64,000 nt of DNA from Phycisphaerales bacterium (GCA_905339235.1 CAJPFG010000033.1:1-64000), one strand, 5' to 3'; positions 15,914-25,066 are shown, counted from the first letter of the stretch. The notes: generated by a model from the letters alone, not told the origin. Made by a program: numbers and translations.

Positions 15914-15928
15914 GCAAGCGGTGTGCCA
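15914..15928 (-). promoter_or_regulatory. Sigma-54-type -24/-12 promoter motif upstream of hsp20
   Basis: The minus strand reads TGGCACACCGCTTGC, which matches TGGCAC-N5-TTGC at the exact -24/-12 spacing. A transcript would start near 15902 and give a leader of about 40 bases that includes the strong ribosome-binding site. No activator gene lies next to it. Confidence 0.5.
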
Positions 15929-16115
15929 GAGCGACGCCCTCGGGGGGTGCAGGTCGGCTCGGAGTGCACCTGCCGAAGGCGACGAATCCGGCAGGCCGGC
16001 TGTCATCGCGACAGGCGAACGGAAGTTTGTGCGAACGGATGTTCGGGAGCGCGTAGCCGCGACGGATTGGTGCGGGGCCGGCATCGTGGTGTACGCTGTG
16101 TGGAAAGGAGTTGCG

Positions 16116-17834
16116 GTGCTGCCGATCGTGCTCATGTCGCTTCTGTCGGCCCTGATCGTGGGTGTGGTTCTGATCGCGCTGGGCCTGCGGGGCCGGCGGA
16201 TCAACGACCACCCGATCTGCCGGCAGTGCTCGTTCGATCTCGAGGGGGTGTATCCGGAGGGGGTCACGTGCCCGGAGTGCGGGGCGGGCCTGAAGCGGGA
16301 GAAGTCGGTGCGGCTGGGGGCGCGCCGGCGGCGGATGTGGATGGTGCTGGTCGGCGCGCTGCTGGCGCTGGCGCCGCTCCCGCCGATCGCGGCGGTGGCG
16401 TTCGCGGGGCTGACCGGCTCGGACATCAACGCGTACAAGCCGCTGGGGCTGCTGCTGTGGGAAGCGAACCACGCTGACTCGGCGCGGACGGCCGGGCTCG
16501 CCGCGGAGGTGCTCAACCGGCTCATGACGCCGAACAAGGTGACGGCGGGTCAGTATCAGCGCGTGATTGAGGCGACGCTCGCGCTCCAGGCCGATCCGAG
16601 CAAGGCGTGGAGCGAAGAGTGGGGGAACATCATCGACCGCGCGAAACTGGACGGCGTGCTGACGCAGGCGCAGGAGGACCGGTTCGAGCGGCAGGCGGGC
16701 GTGCTGGCGCTGAAGACACGCGAGCGGGTGCACGCCGGGCGGAAACTGCCGGTGCGGATTGATCTGCGGGAGGCGCGCGTGAGCGCGGGGTCGGCGATCT
16801 CGTGGAATGTGTCGCTCGACGGCGCCTCGGTCGATGGGCAGGAGGTGGCGCGGAGCGCGGAGCCCGTGGAGGAGGTCGCCCCCGGGTTGTTGACGTCGGC
16901 GGTGTGGCGGATGGCGGAGCCGGGCGGTACCGACGGATCGTACCTGGGCACGTTCTCGCTGAACGGCTCGCGGGCGCCGGCGTTCATGGGGTTTTCGGGC
17001 GGAGAACCCTCGCTCTCGCTGCAACTGCCGGGGGATCTCGCGCCGGGACGGCACCGGTTGGCGGTTGATCTGGAGGTGGATGCACAGTCAGGGCGCGGGA
17101 ACGGGTTTGCCATGATGATCATCAACGGTCGTCTGCAGCGCGGCGGGGCCGGCGCCACGCCGCGGCGGGTGCGCGTGGAAACGGAGATCGAGGTGGTTCC
17201 CGCCGCCGATCCGGTGGTCACGGCGATCGCGCCGGATGCCCCGACGACGGCGAAGTTGGCCGAGGCGTTGGGCGTCACCGGGGCGGAGGTGACAGCCCCG
17301 GCCGGCGCCTTCGGCGAAGCCGATGGCGGGGCCGCGAGAATGTTCGTGGACTTCAATGTGAAGGACCTGCCGGCGCCGGTGGCGTTCGACGTGTATTGCC
17401 GCGCGGGAGGGAAGGAATGGAAACTCGGTACGATTGACAGCGGGCGAAGACCGGCGCGCGGCGACGGGTCGATGTTCTTTTCGTCGATGACCGTGACCAT
17501 CAATGGGCTGACGCGGAGTTCGTCACGTGGGGGCGAAGATCGACGGGGCGTCGCTGGCGAACTCAACGGCTTTGAAGGCGCGACGCAACGCGTGGACATC
17601 GTCTTGAAGCCGAATCCGGACGCGGCCGAGGGGACGCTGGACCTTTCCGGGTATTACAACGCAGAGATCGTGATTCCGGATGTGCCGGTTTCCACGTCCG
17701 TGAACCCGTTTGAGTTCGATTCCGCGGAGCGGATGAGGCAGATGATCGAACGTTCGATGCTGCGAAGGCAGCGGACCGGATCGGGTCTGGGAGCGCCCTC
17801 GCTCTCCGGCAAGCAACCGACCGGGCCGCTGTGA
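16116..17834 (+). CDS. TM-zinc ribbon-TM protein with large extracytoplasmic part
   Basis: 572 residues. The GTG at 16116 has aaaggag five bases upstream. The first helix (residues 2-24) is followed by a zinc ribbon (CRQCSFDLEG, CPECG, Cys near 35, 38, 52 and 55), a basic patch (RLGARRRR) and a second helix (74-96). The remainder (about 100-572) is hydrophilic and probably outside, with beta-rich stretches and no known enzyme motif. The order TM, ribbon, TM, then a helical segment with WG/WL and a following ERVHAGRKL-like turn is shared with the gene at 63053, so they are paralogues. Function unknown. A sensor or scaffold that couples an internal ribbon to an external domain is conceivable. 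Confidence 0.75.
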   Translation: MLPIVLMSLLSALIVGVVLIALGLRGRRINDHPICRQCSFDLEGVYPEGVTCPECGAGLKREKSVRLGARRRRMWMVLVGALLALAPLPPIAAVAFAGLTGSDINAYKPLGLLLWEANHADSARTAGLAAEVLNRLMTPNKVTAGQYQRVIEATLALQADPSKAWSEEWGNIIDRAKLDGVLTQAQEDRFERQAGVLALKTRERVHAGRKLPVRIDLREARVSAGSAISWNVSLDGASVDGQEVARSAEPVEEVAPGLLTSAVWRMAEPGGTDGSYLGTFSLNGSRAPAFMGFSGGEPSLSLQLPGDLAPGRHRLAVDLEVDAQSGRGNGFAMMIINGRLQRGGAGATPRRVRVETEIEVVPAADPVVTAIAPDAPTTAKLAEALGVTGAEVTAPAGAFGEADGGAARMFVDFNVKDLPAPVAFDVYCRAGGKEWKLGTIDSGRRPARGDGSMFFSSMTVTINGLTRSSSRGGEDRRGVAGELNGFEGATQRVDIVLKPNPDAAEGTLDLSGYYNAEIVIPDVPVSTSVNPFEFDSAERMRQMIERSMLRRQRTGSGLGAPSLSGKQPTGPL

Positions 17835-17854
17835 CCCCACGTACAGTCGCGGCT

Positions 17855-18910
17855 ATGAGCGAACTCGTGGACTTGCGCAGCGATACGGTGACGCGTCCGA
17901 CGCCCGCGATGCGGGAGGCCATGATGGCGGCGCCGCTGGGCGACGACGTGCTGGGGGACGACCCCACGGTGAGGCTGTTGGAGGAGCGGTTCGCGGCGCT
18001 GCTGCGAAAAGAGGCCGCGTGCTTCGTGCCGTCGGGCGCGATGGCGAACCAGACGTCGATCCGGGCGCACACCGAGCCGGGTGATGAGATCATCGCGCAC
18101 GAAGAAAGTCACATCGTGCAGTACGAGGGGGGAGGGCCCGCGGCGCTGTCGGGATGCCTGGTGCGGTTTCTTCACGGGGCGCGGGGGCAGTTTACGGCGG
18201 AAGACGTGCTTGGTGCGATCCGGGCGAGGAACGATCACTTCCCCGTCACGAAGCTGGTCGTGGTGGAGAACACGCAGAACCGGGGCGGGGGCGCGGTGTG
18301 GCCCCTGGCGGTGCTGGAGCGGATCAGCGCGGCCTCGCGCGAGAAGGGGCTGCGGCTGCACCTGGACGGGGCGAGGCTGTGGAACGCGCACATCGCGTCG
18401 GGCGTGGCGATGTCGAGATACGGGGCGCTCTTCGACACCGTCGCGTGCTGCTTCAGCAAAGGGCTGGGAGCGCCGGTGGGGTCGGCGGTCGCGGGGGATG
18501 TGCCGACGATCGCCCGGGTTCGCCGGTTCCGCAAGCAGTTCGGCGGGGGCATGCGGCAGTCGGGGCTGCTGGCCGCGGCCGCCCTGTACGCGATGGACCA
18601 CCACGTGACGCGCCTGGCGGAAGACCATGCGAACGCGAGGCGGCTGGGCGAGGGCCTGAGCGCGATCCCGGGGCTGGCGTTGTGTGAGGACCAGCGCACG
18701 CACGGCGTGGAGACCAATCTGGTTTTCTTCGATATCGCGGCGGGGGTTGCGTTCGACGCGGCCGCGCTGTGCGAGCGGCTGCTGGCCAAGGGCGTGTACA
18801 TGCTGCCCACCCGTGCGCGGCGGGTTCGGGCGGTGACGCACCTGGACGTGTCGCGGGCCGGAATCGAGAGGGCGATCGGCGTGGTCCGAGAGGTCGTGGC
18901 GGCGGGGTGA
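17855..18910 (+). CDS. ltaE: Low-specificity L-threonine aldolase
   Basis: A PLP enzyme that splits L-threonine (and allo-threonine) to glycine and acetaldehyde; fold type I, 351 residues. It starts MSELVDLRSDTVTRPTPAMR, the family hallmark. The PLP Lys is K202 in CCFSKGLGAPVGS. Also present are LHLDGARLWNA (Asp and Arg for the cofactor) and the terminal THLDVSR. Nothing is missing compared with the family. The start ATG lies about 20 bases after the stop of the preceding membrane protein gene, so it may be read through from it, although the functions are unrelated. Confidence 0.93.
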   Translation: MSELVDLRSDTVTRPTPAMREAMMAAPLGDDVLGDDPTVRLLEERFAALLRKEAACFVPSGAMANQTSIRAHTEPGDEIIAHEESHIVQYEGGGPAALSGCLVRFLHGARGQFTAEDVLGAIRARNDHFPVTKLVVVENTQNRGGGAVWPLAVLERISAASREKGLRLHLDGARLWNAHIASGVAMSRYGALFDTVACCFSKGLGAPVGSAVAGDVPTIARVRRFRKQFGGGMRQSGLLAAAALYAMDHHVTRLAEDHANARRLGEGLSAIPGLALCEDQRTHGVETNLVFFDIAAGVAFDAAALCERLLAKGVYMLPTRARRVRAVTHLDVSRAGIERAIGVVREVVAAG

Positions 18911-18914
18911 TGCG

Positions 18915-19823
18915 CTACTTCACGCGGACGACCTTCGTGTTCATTTCCTGGGTCGTTGATTCCGTCTTGTTGTCACGCCGCGTCTGGATAGTGAGCCTCT
19001 GGAGCATCTCCGACTCGTTGAGCATGCCGGCTTCGAGATCCCAGATCGTCTTGCCGCCGATGTTCGAGTCGCTGATCCGGACTTGAGGGATCTTCCCGCC
19101 GGCGGCCGAGGGTTCCAGCGTGACCTTGCCCACCGAGTTGATCGTCGCCTTGCCGCCGATGCTCGAGGCGAGGGTGTGGGTCATCTCGATGCGCATGGTG
19201 CCGACGGCCCCGTGCATGATGGTCTCCGTGGTCCAACTCTCACCCACGCTGGGCTTGGGGACGGATTTCTTCGGCGATGAGATCGGGCCGAAGACCGACT
19301 TGAAGACGTCCGCGGCCTGGAACTGACCCGCGAGAGCCCCGCCCAGGCCGCCGAGGGCATCGCCCCCGCCGACGCTGGTGATCTCGCCGTTGCGGTCCAT
19401 GAGTATTTCCTGCTTCATACCGACCAGGGAGCGGAGGAACTGGTCGTAGGGGTCGTCGGGCGAGGGCGGCTTGGTGCTGTCGAAGTCCACGTCGGCCAGC
19501 CCGGAGTGGATGGAGGCCTTGAGCGATTCGTAGACCATGTCGAGGGTGTAGCCCTTTTCGGGGTCCGCGCTCGTGCACTTCAGGAGCAAGCCGATTTCCT
19601 GTTTGGCGCTGCTGTTCTCGTCCGCGTTCTCGGCGGTCGAGGCGTTGCGGCTTTCCAGCGTCATCTTGAGGCGGACGTCCTGGCCCTTGGTGAACCGCGG
19701 GCGCAGGTCGACCTCTGCACCCTTGGGCGCGCGGGACTCGGGCTTCACCTGGGCAAGGAGCGGCCGGGCGAGCAAGGCGGGGGCCAGCAGGGCCGCGCAG
19801 AGGGCGAGTCTTCGTGCGTTCAT
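18915..19823 (-). CDS. Secreted protein of unknown function, DUF6263-like
   Basis: 302 residues. The signal peptide is MNARRLALCAALLAPALLARPLLAQ. The mature part alternates beta-rich segments (DLRPRFTKGQDVRLKMTLESR, GYTLDMVYESLKASI, SVGESWTTETIM) in the pattern of DUF6263-type periplasmic proteins. An internal Gly/Ala linker (GGGDALGGLGGALAGQF) divides it into two lobes. No catalytic motif is seen. It is convergent with the threonine aldolase, four bases apart, and lies upstream of nothing on its own strand. Naming beyond 'secreted' is tentative. Confidence 0.75.
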   Translation of the reverse strand: MNARRLALCAALLAPALLARPLLAQVKPESRAPKGAEVDLRPRFTKGQDVRLKMTLESRNASTAENADENSSAKQEIGLLLKCTSADPEKGYTLDMVYESLKASIHSGLADVDFDSTKPPSPDDPYDQFLRSLVGMKQEILMDRNGEITSVGGGDALGGLGGALAGQFQAADVFKSVFGPISSPKKSVPKPSVGESWTTETIMHGAVGTMRIEMTHTLASSIGGKATINSVGKVTLEPSAAGGKIPQVRISDSNIGGKTIWDLEAGMLNESEMLQRLTIQTRRDNKTESTTQEMNTKVVRVK

Positions 19824-19929
19824 GTCGGGTCTCCGATCGCGAACGTGGTACCGCGGCGGGCGCCGGCGGTTGCACGCGCTCGACAGTCTATCGGAGTTTG
19901 ACGGCCGGGAGCGGAAGGGGTTCCGGGCG

Positions 19930-20316
19930 TCAGGCGGCGTCGGAATCGGGAACGTAGCGCACCAACTCGTTGTAGACGCACGACCGCGCGATCGCGGTGA
20001 GAGACCGTCGTTGCTCGGTGCCGAGGTTTACGAACTCGACGCCCACCTCGTGCCTGAAGATCCCGCAGCGCTTGGCCCACCGCGCGACGCAGTGCAGGTA
20101 CACCCGCTCCTCGCCGGTCCTGATGTCCACGCCGAAGGACTGGCCCGGCTTGGGAGGCTTCTGGCCGGTCCGGACGCGCATCCCGCTCAGGGAGAGATCC
20201 TGAACAACCCCGAGGCTGCACGCGATGTCGCGGCAGAGCACGCGGCCGTGGCGGCGGGCGTTGGGGTTCGCCGGAGATGATGGGTCGGTCACGAGTTGAT
20301 TCCAGCCGGGTCGCAT
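19930..20316 (-). CDS. PilZ-domain protein
   Basis: 128 residues. The PilZ c-di-GMP-binding signature is present as RRHGR near the N-terminus (an RxxxR-type motif) and [11 protein letters not shown] (D/N-x-S-x-x-G). The C-terminal helix has [20 protein letters not shown]. It probably binds cyclic di-GMP and relays it to a partner. No flagellar, pilus or diguanylate cyclase genes lie in this window, so the partner is unknown. The ATG at 20316 is the best start. Another ATG 12 bases upstream is possible. It is divergent to the nitroreductase gene. Confidence 0.75.
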   Translation of the reverse strand: MRPGWNQLVTDPSSPANPNARRHGRVLCRDIACSLGVVQDLSLSGMRVRTGQKPPKPGQSFGVDIRTGEERVYLHCVARWAKRCGIFRHEVGVEFVNLGTEQRRSLTAIARSCVYNELVRYVPDSDAA

Positions 20317-20396
20317 ATGGCGACACCATGCACCACATCGGCGGTTCGGCAAGGCGGGCGGAAGCGATCCCGGCCCGGCGCGGTAGGATCGCCGGT

Positions 20397-21104
20397 ATGC
20401 CCAGCACATCCCCGCCAACCCCTCATGATTACCCGACGGTCCCGCTGAAACGGTTCGATCCCGGGGTTCCCGCCGAGCGTGCGGCCCGGGCGTTTTATGA
20501 GACGATGCGGCTGCGACGGACCGTGCGGGAGTTTTCCGACCGGCCGGTGTCGGAAGAGACCATTCGGCAGATTGTGGCCGCGGCGGGAACGGCGCCGTCG
20601 GGCGCGAACAAACAGCCGTGGCGGTTTGTGGCGGTGTGTGACCCGGCGCTGAAAAGGCGAATCCGGGAGGCGGCGGAGGCCGAGGAGCGCGAGTTCTACT
20701 CGCGTCGCGCAACCCCGGAGTGGCTGGCCGACCTGGCGCCGCTGGGCACGGGCTGCGAGAAGCCGTTCCTGGAGCGAGCGCCGTGGCTGATCGTGGTGTT
20801 CAAGACCATGAAGGCGGACGATGGAGGCGGGGTGTATTACGTGAATGAATCCGTCGGGATCGCCGTGGGGCTGCTGCTCGCGGCGGCGCATCACGCCGGG
20901 CTGGCGACCCTCACGCACACGCCCAGCCCGATGGGGTTTCTGTCGAAGGTGCTGGCGCGGCCGGAGCACGAGCGGCCGTTTCTGGTAGTCCCGGTGGGGT
21001 ATCCCGAGGAAGGATGCCGCGTGCCGGACATCGGGCGCAAAGCAGTGGATCAGATCCTGGTTGTGAATCTCGGCGGGGAGGGCCCCCGAAAAACGGACGT
21101 GTGA
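20397..21104 (+). CDS. Nitroreductase family protein (FMN-dependent)
   Basis: 235 residues. The signature [17 protein letters not shown] followed by [20 protein letters not shown] is the FMN-binding part of the nitroreductase family. The insert with [30 protein letters not shown] and the end KAVDQILVV resemble the iodotyrosine-deiodinase/BluB-like branch. It is expected to reduce nitro, quinone or halogenated aromatics with NAD(P)H; the true substrate is unknown. The start ATG at 20397 follows gccggt. It is followed after 128 bases by the ABC exporter genes on the same strand. Confidence 0.88.
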   Translation: MPSTSPPTPHDYPTVPLKRFDPGVPAERAARAFYETMRLRRTVREFSDRPVSEETIRQIVAAAGTAPSGANKQPWRFVAVCDPALKRRIREAAEAEEREFYSRRATPEWLADLAPLGTGCEKPFLERAPWLIVVFKTMKADDGGGVYYVNESVGIAVGLLLAAAHHAGLATLTHTPSPMGFLSKVLARPEHERPFLVVPVGYPEEGCRVPDIGRKAVDQILVVNLGGEGPRKTDV

Positions 21105-21232
21105 CACGGCGGGCTTCGCGCAAGACAATCCGGCAGCCGGTATTCTCTTCGGCGTCCTCTCTTCGCGGGCGGAAGCCTGAACGCGAAATCACCCGAATCA
21201 GACCCCGAATCAAGAACGCTCGAGCGCCCGGC

Positions 21233-22081
21233 ATGCTGAAACTCGATCACCTGCGCAAGTCCTTCGGAAGCCTCGTCGCGGTGGACGACCTTTCGCTCGA
21301 AGTGGTCGGGGGCGAGGTGTTCGGGCTGCTGGGTCCCAACGGAGCGGGGAAGAGCACCACGATTGGGATGGCGATCGGTCTGCTCAAGCCGGACCAGGGC
21401 TCGGTGTCGCTCGACGGGGCTGGCTCACCGGCGGATCCGGCGGTGCGGCGCAAGATCGGCGTGGCCCCGCAATCGGTGGCGCTGTACGACGACCTGACGG
21501 CGGAGGAAAACCTGCGGTTCTTCGGGCGATTGTTCGGCCTTGGCGGGAGCGCGCTGAGGGACCGCGTCTTGGCGGTCCTCAACCTCGTGGGGCTGGAGCC
21601 GCGGCGACGAGATCGCGTGAAGGGGTATTCCGGGGGCATGAAGCGGCGGCTGAACCTGGCGGCGGCCCTTATCCACGACCCGCCGCTGCTGCTGCTGGAC
21701 GAGCCCACGGCGGGGGTAGACCCGCAGTCGCGCAACAACATCCTCGAACTGGTAACGGGGCTGGCGAAGCAGGGGCGCACGATCGTGTACACGACGCACT
21801 ACATGGAGGAGGCCCAGCGGTTATGCAGCCGCGTGGCGATCATGGACAAGGGGAAGATCCTGTGCGTAGGGAGCGTGGATGAGTTAATCGCCTCGCACGG
21901 GGGCAAAAGCGTCGTCACGATCGAGCGGGACGGCGAGTCGCAGCGCATCGACACGTCCGATCCGCTCTCGGAGATCGCGCGGGTGATCGGTGATGGGAAG
22001 CAGCTCCGCGGCGTGCGGATCGATCGGCCCGACCTGGAGTCGGTTTTTCTCGCGATGACCGGGCGGAGCCTTCGGGACTGA
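21233..22081 (+). CDS. ABC-2 type exporter, ATP-binding protein
   Basis: 282 residues. Walker A is GPNGAGKST, the signature is YSGGMKRRLNLA (the variant usual for ABC-2 exporters) and Walker B is LLLLDEPTAGVDPQSR. The switch His is in YTTHYMEEAQ. A C-terminal extension (VVTIERDGESQRIDTSD and so on) is typical of CcmA/NatA-like subunits. It energises the permease encoded 12 bases downstream. The start at 21233 (MLKLDHLRKSFG) is the normal beginning. A longer frame upstream to 21014 has no support. Confidence 0.93.
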   Translation: MLKLDHLRKSFGSLVAVDDLSLEVVGGEVFGLLGPNGAGKSTTIGMAIGLLKPDQGSVSLDGAGSPADPAVRRKIGVAPQSVALYDDLTAEENLRFFGRLFGLGGSALRDRVLAVLNLVGLEPRRRDRVKGYSGGMKRRLNLAAALIHDPPLLLLDEPTAGVDPQSRNNILELVTGLAKQGRTIVYTTHYMEEAQRLCSRVAIMDKGKILCVGSVDELIASHGGKSVVTIERDGESQRIDTSDPLSEIARVIGDGKQLRGVRIDRPDLESVFLAMTGRSLRD

Positions 22082-22093
22082 CAGGAGCGAACC

Positions 22094-23398
22094 ATGAGCG
22101 CCGTGCTCGCGCTTGCCATCAAGGACCTTCGGCTGCTCGGCCGCGACTGGGCGAACGCGTTCTTTACGTTCCTGTTTCCGTTGCTGCTGGCGATGTTCTT
22201 CGGGTGGGTCTTCAGCGGCATGTACGGCGATGAGGCGGCGGGGAAGCTTGAAGTGGCGCTGGTCAATCTCGACGGGCGGCCCGCGTCCGCGGCGTTCGCC
22301 AAAGACCTCACCGACGACGAGGCCCTTGATGTGAGGCCCGCGGCGACACGCGAGGAGGGGGAGACGATGGTCCGCAAGCGCCAGGTGGGCGCATGCGTGA
22401 TCATTCCGAAGGACTTCGAGGATAACGCGGGCTCGATCTTCGCGGGCAAGACGCTGGAAATCGAGGCCGTGGTCGATCCCACCCGCAGCGCCGAGAGCGG
22501 CCTGCTCACCGGAAAACTCAACGAGATCGCCTTCCGGCAGATGCAGAGAACGTTCTCCGACCCCGCGGCCATGAAGAAGAGTTTCGACAGCGCCCGCGCC
22601 TCGCTCGCCACATCCGAGGGCATCAGCGGGTCCCAGCGAACGCTCCTCAACCAGATGTTCGACAGCATCACCCGCACCACGGAGAGTTTTGACACGGGAC
22701 AGCCGGGAGACGGCGCCGCCTCGGGGATGGCCGGATGGCGGCCGATCGCGGTCAAGGTTCACAAACTCGAATCGACGGCGACCGGCCCGAAGATGCCGAC
22801 CAGCAGTTACGCGGTTTCGTTCCCGCAGGGCGTGGTCTGGGGACTCCTGGGGTGCGTGATGGCCTTTGCGGTGTCGATCGTGACGGAGAGGACGGGCGGG
22901 ACGCTGCTTCGGCTGACCACGGCTCCGATCGCCAAGGGCCAGATCCTCGCGGGAAAGGCCCTGGCGTGCTTCATTTCCTGCCTGATCGTGCAGGGCCTGC
23001 TGATCCTGCTGGCGATGGGACCGTTCGGTGTTGCGGTGCCCAACTGGGGGCTGCTGCTGCTGGTCGTGTTCCTCACGTCCTTCGGGTTCACCGGGCTGAT
23101 GATGCTGTTGGCGGGGCTCTCTCGGACCGAGGGCGGGGCCCAGGGGCTGGGGCGGGCGGTTGTGCTGATCCTCGCGATGATCGGGGGCGGCTCGATTCCG
23201 CTTTTCTTTCTTTCAAAGAGCGTCCAGATGCTGGCCAGGATCAGCCCGTTCACGTGGGCGACGATCAGCATCGAGGGCGTGCTGTGGCGGGGATTCAGCC
23301 TTCAGGACCTGGCGCTCCCGGGAGCCGTTCTGGTGTGTTTCGGGGTTGGCGGGTATGCGGCCGGGGTGTACGCGATGCGCTGGTCGAGCGCCGCCTGA
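22094..23398 (+). CDS. ABC-2 type exporter, permease protein
   Basis: 434 residues. It has one N-terminal helix (about 22-42), a large external domain (about 45-255), then five helices (about 265-430), the ABC2_membrane_3 (YhgE/LinB-type) form. The external part carries Gly/Ser-poor segments such as VVDPTRSAESGLLTGKL. It pairs with the upstream ATPase in a two-gene operon. The exported substrate (drug, lipid or polysaccharide) is not deducible. The next element is a tRNA gene with no protein-coding link. Confidence 0.9.
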   Translation: MSAVLALAIKDLRLLGRDWANAFFTFLFPLLLAMFFGWVFSGMYGDEAAGKLEVALVNLDGRPASAAFAKDLTDDEALDVRPAATREEGETMVRKRQVGACVIIPKDFEDNAGSIFAGKTLEIEAVVDPTRSAESGLLTGKLNEIAFRQMQRTFSDPAAMKKSFDSARASLATSEGISGSQRTLLNQMFDSITRTTESFDTGQPGDGAASGMAGWRPIAVKVHKLESTATGPKMPTSSYAVSFPQGVVWGLLGCVMAFAVSIVTERTGGTLLRLTTAPIAKGQILAGKALACFISCLIVQGLLILLAMGPFGVAVPNWGLLLLVVFLTSFGFTGLMMLLAGLSRTEGGAQGLGRAVVLILAMIGGGSIPLFFLSKSVQMLARISPFTWATISIEGVLWRGFSLQDLALPGAVLVCFGVGGYAAGVYAMRWSSAA

Positions 23399-23426
23399 TG
23401 GACGGCTTCCCTACGCTTGTCCGCTC

Positions 23427-23499
23427 GGGCGGGTAGCTCAACGGCCAGAGCACTCGCCTTACACGCGAGGGGTTCGGGGTTCGAATCCCCGCCCGCCCA
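23427..23499 (+). tRNA. tRNA-Val (anticodon TAC)
   Basis: 73 bases. The acceptor stem is GGGCGGG/CCCGCCC with discriminator A. D-stem GCTC/GAGC, anticodon stem CTCGC/GCGAG with loop CTTACAC giving anticodon TAC, and T-arm CGGGG/CCCCG with loop TTCGAAT. CCA is not encoded. Confidence 0.95.
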
Positions 23500-23573
23500 T
23501 TCGGAATCGGCGAGTCGGTGATCCGTGAGCACTCGCCGTCGTTTCGTTCCGGTCACTACACCATCGCTCACGC

Positions 23574-24800
23574 ATGAACGCGCTCGATTTTCTTTACATC
23601 CCCCTCGCCGTCGCCACCGCCCCGGTGTGGGCGGGAAAGAAGCGCTCGGGGTGGAACGAGCGGTTTGGGAAGATTCCGAGCCTGCCGGCGAAGCGGAGGC
23701 CGCGGCTGCTGCTGCACGCGGTCTCGGTGGGGGAGGTCAGCGCGCTGCGGGAACTCGTGCCCCTGCTGACCCCGCACTGCGAGGTGGTCGTCAGCGCGAC
23801 GACCGACACGGGGCTGAAACGGGCGCGGGAACTCTTCGGGGAGCAGGCGTTTGTGGTCCGGTATGCGCTGGATTTTTCCTGGTGCGTTCGCCGGTTTCTG
23901 GACGCGGTGCGGCCGGACGCGGTGGGGCTGGTGGAGTTGGAGGTCTGGCCGAACTTCATCGACGAGTGTGCGCGGCGGGGAATCCCCGCGGGGATCATCA
24001 ACGGGCGGCTGAGCCTGAGGTCATTCCGGGGCTACTCGCGGATACGCCCGTTCTTTCGCAGGCGACTGCGAACGCTCGCGTTCGCCGCGGTGCAGGACCT
24101 TGATTATGCGGGAAGGTTTCAGGGGCTGGGGTTGCCCGCGGACAAGTGCTCGGTCACCGGCTCGATGAAGTGGGACGCGGCGAAGATCGAAGACGGGCCG
24201 GTGCCCGGGGCCGAGGAACTCGCCCGCGACATGGGCATTGATCGCGCGCGCCCGCTGATCGTGGCCGGCAGCACCGGGCCGGGCGAGGAGGCACTCTTTC
24301 ACGCCGCGTGTCCGGCCGGGGCGCAGTTGCTGTGCGCACCCAGGAAGCCTGAGAGGTTCGATCTGGCGGCGAAGGACATGCCCGGCTGCGTTCGGAGGAC
24401 CGGGGCGGGCGGATCGGCGCGCGGGGCGGATCGGTTTCTGCTGGACACGATCGGAGAACTTCGGAAGGCCTACAGCCTGGCGGAGGTGGTGATCGTGGGT
24501 CGGAGTTTCATGGGCGATCTCTTCGGGTCGGACCCGATTGAGCCGGTCGCACTGGGGAAGCCCACAGTCCTGGGGCCCTTTGTGGCGGACTTTGAGCAGG
24601 TCACGGCCGCGCTGGATCAGAGCGAAGCCCTGCTCCGAACCGACCGCCAAGGCCTGGCGGAAGCGCTGCGGAGCGTGCTGGAAGACTCGGCGAGGCGGAA
24701 GGGTCTGGCGGAACGAGGGCGGCGGGTGATCCGGGTGAATCAAGGTGCCAGCGAGCGGCACGCACAAATGCTGCTGGCGATGTTGCCTGCCCGGGCGTGA
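23574..24800 (+). CDS. waaA: 3-deoxy-D-manno-octulosonic-acid (Kdo) transferase
   Basis: 408 residues, a GT-B fold enzyme at the inner membrane that attaches Kdo to lipid IVA. The N-terminal membrane-anchor stretch (LDFLYIPLAVATAPVW) is followed by LLLHAVSVGEVSALREL, the family signature, then VELEVWPNFIDECARRGIP, INGRLSLRSFRGY and VTGSMKWD. The C-terminal donor part has VAGSTGPGEEALF, FLLDTIGELRKAYSLAEVVIVGRSF and GDLFGSDPIEPVALGKPTVLGP, with a conserved Glu at the start of the last helix. It indicates an LPS-type outer membrane. The ATG at 23574 is about 75 bases after tRNA-Val. It ends 266 bases before the subtilase gene. Confidence 0.93.
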   Translation: MNALDFLYIPLAVATAPVWAGKKRSGWNERFGKIPSLPAKRRPRLLLHAVSVGEVSALRELVPLLTPHCEVVVSATTDTGLKRARELFGEQAFVVRYALDFSWCVRRFLDAVRPDAVGLVELEVWPNFIDECARRGIPAGIINGRLSLRSFRGYSRIRPFFRRRLRTLAFAAVQDLDYAGRFQGLGLPADKCSVTGSMKWDAAKIEDGPVPGAEELARDMGIDRARPLIVAGSTGPGEEALFHAACPAGAQLLCAPRKPERFDLAAKDMPGCVRRTGAGGSARGADRFLLDTIGELRKAYSLAEVVIVGRSFMGDLFGSDPIEPVALGKPTVLGPFVADFEQVTAALDQSEALLRTDRQGLAEALRSVLEDSARRKGLAERGRRVIRVNQGASERHAQMLLAMLPARA

Positions 24801-24924
24801 AGGGCAAGGATGGTCAGCCCGAAAACGCGCCTCAACCAAGATCGGTTCATGTTAGGGGAGACGTGGCGAGGGTGGACTTGTGTTCGGAGGCGATTTCGGG
24901 GAGAATGGGAACAGGATGGCGGGG

Positions 24925-25051
24925 GCCCCGTAGGGCTAAAAGGCCCGAGGGCGTCGGGGCTCCGGCGGAGGGCGTGCAAACGTCCCGTGTCGGAGCCGCG
25001 CCGGGCAACCACCCAACCGAGAGGAATGTCGCCGCGTGGAAAAGCGCGGCG
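24925..25051 (+). promoter_or_regulatory. Structured leader of the subtilase gene, candidate cis-regulatory RNA
   Basis: The 266 bases before the subtilase hold several perfect stems: GCCCCG (24925-24930) with CGGGGC (24955-24960), enclosing GGGC/GCCC with a TAAAAG loop; GGCTCCG (24958-24964) with CGGAGCC (24991-24997), enclosing a hairpin with a GCAA loop (24970-24986); and CGCCGCG (25030-25036) with CGCGGCG (25045-25051). The first and second outer stems share bases 24958-24960, so they cannot fully form together. The last hairpin ends four bases before the ribosome-binding ggag. No known riboswitch consensus was recognised. Confidence 0.4.
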
Positions 25052-25066
25052 TGTTTGGAGTCGTGT

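Noticed and set aside
15863..16115. CIRCE (HrcA) operator upstream of hsp20
   Set aside because: No TTAGCACTC-N9-GAGTGCTAA-like pair found in the 250 bases upstream.
24801..25066. Leader as a known riboswitch (SAM, c-di-GMP, guanidine, cobalamin)
   Set aside because: Only loose resemblance (a gggcaacc stretch, a taaaag loop). The conserved core order of none of these classes is present.
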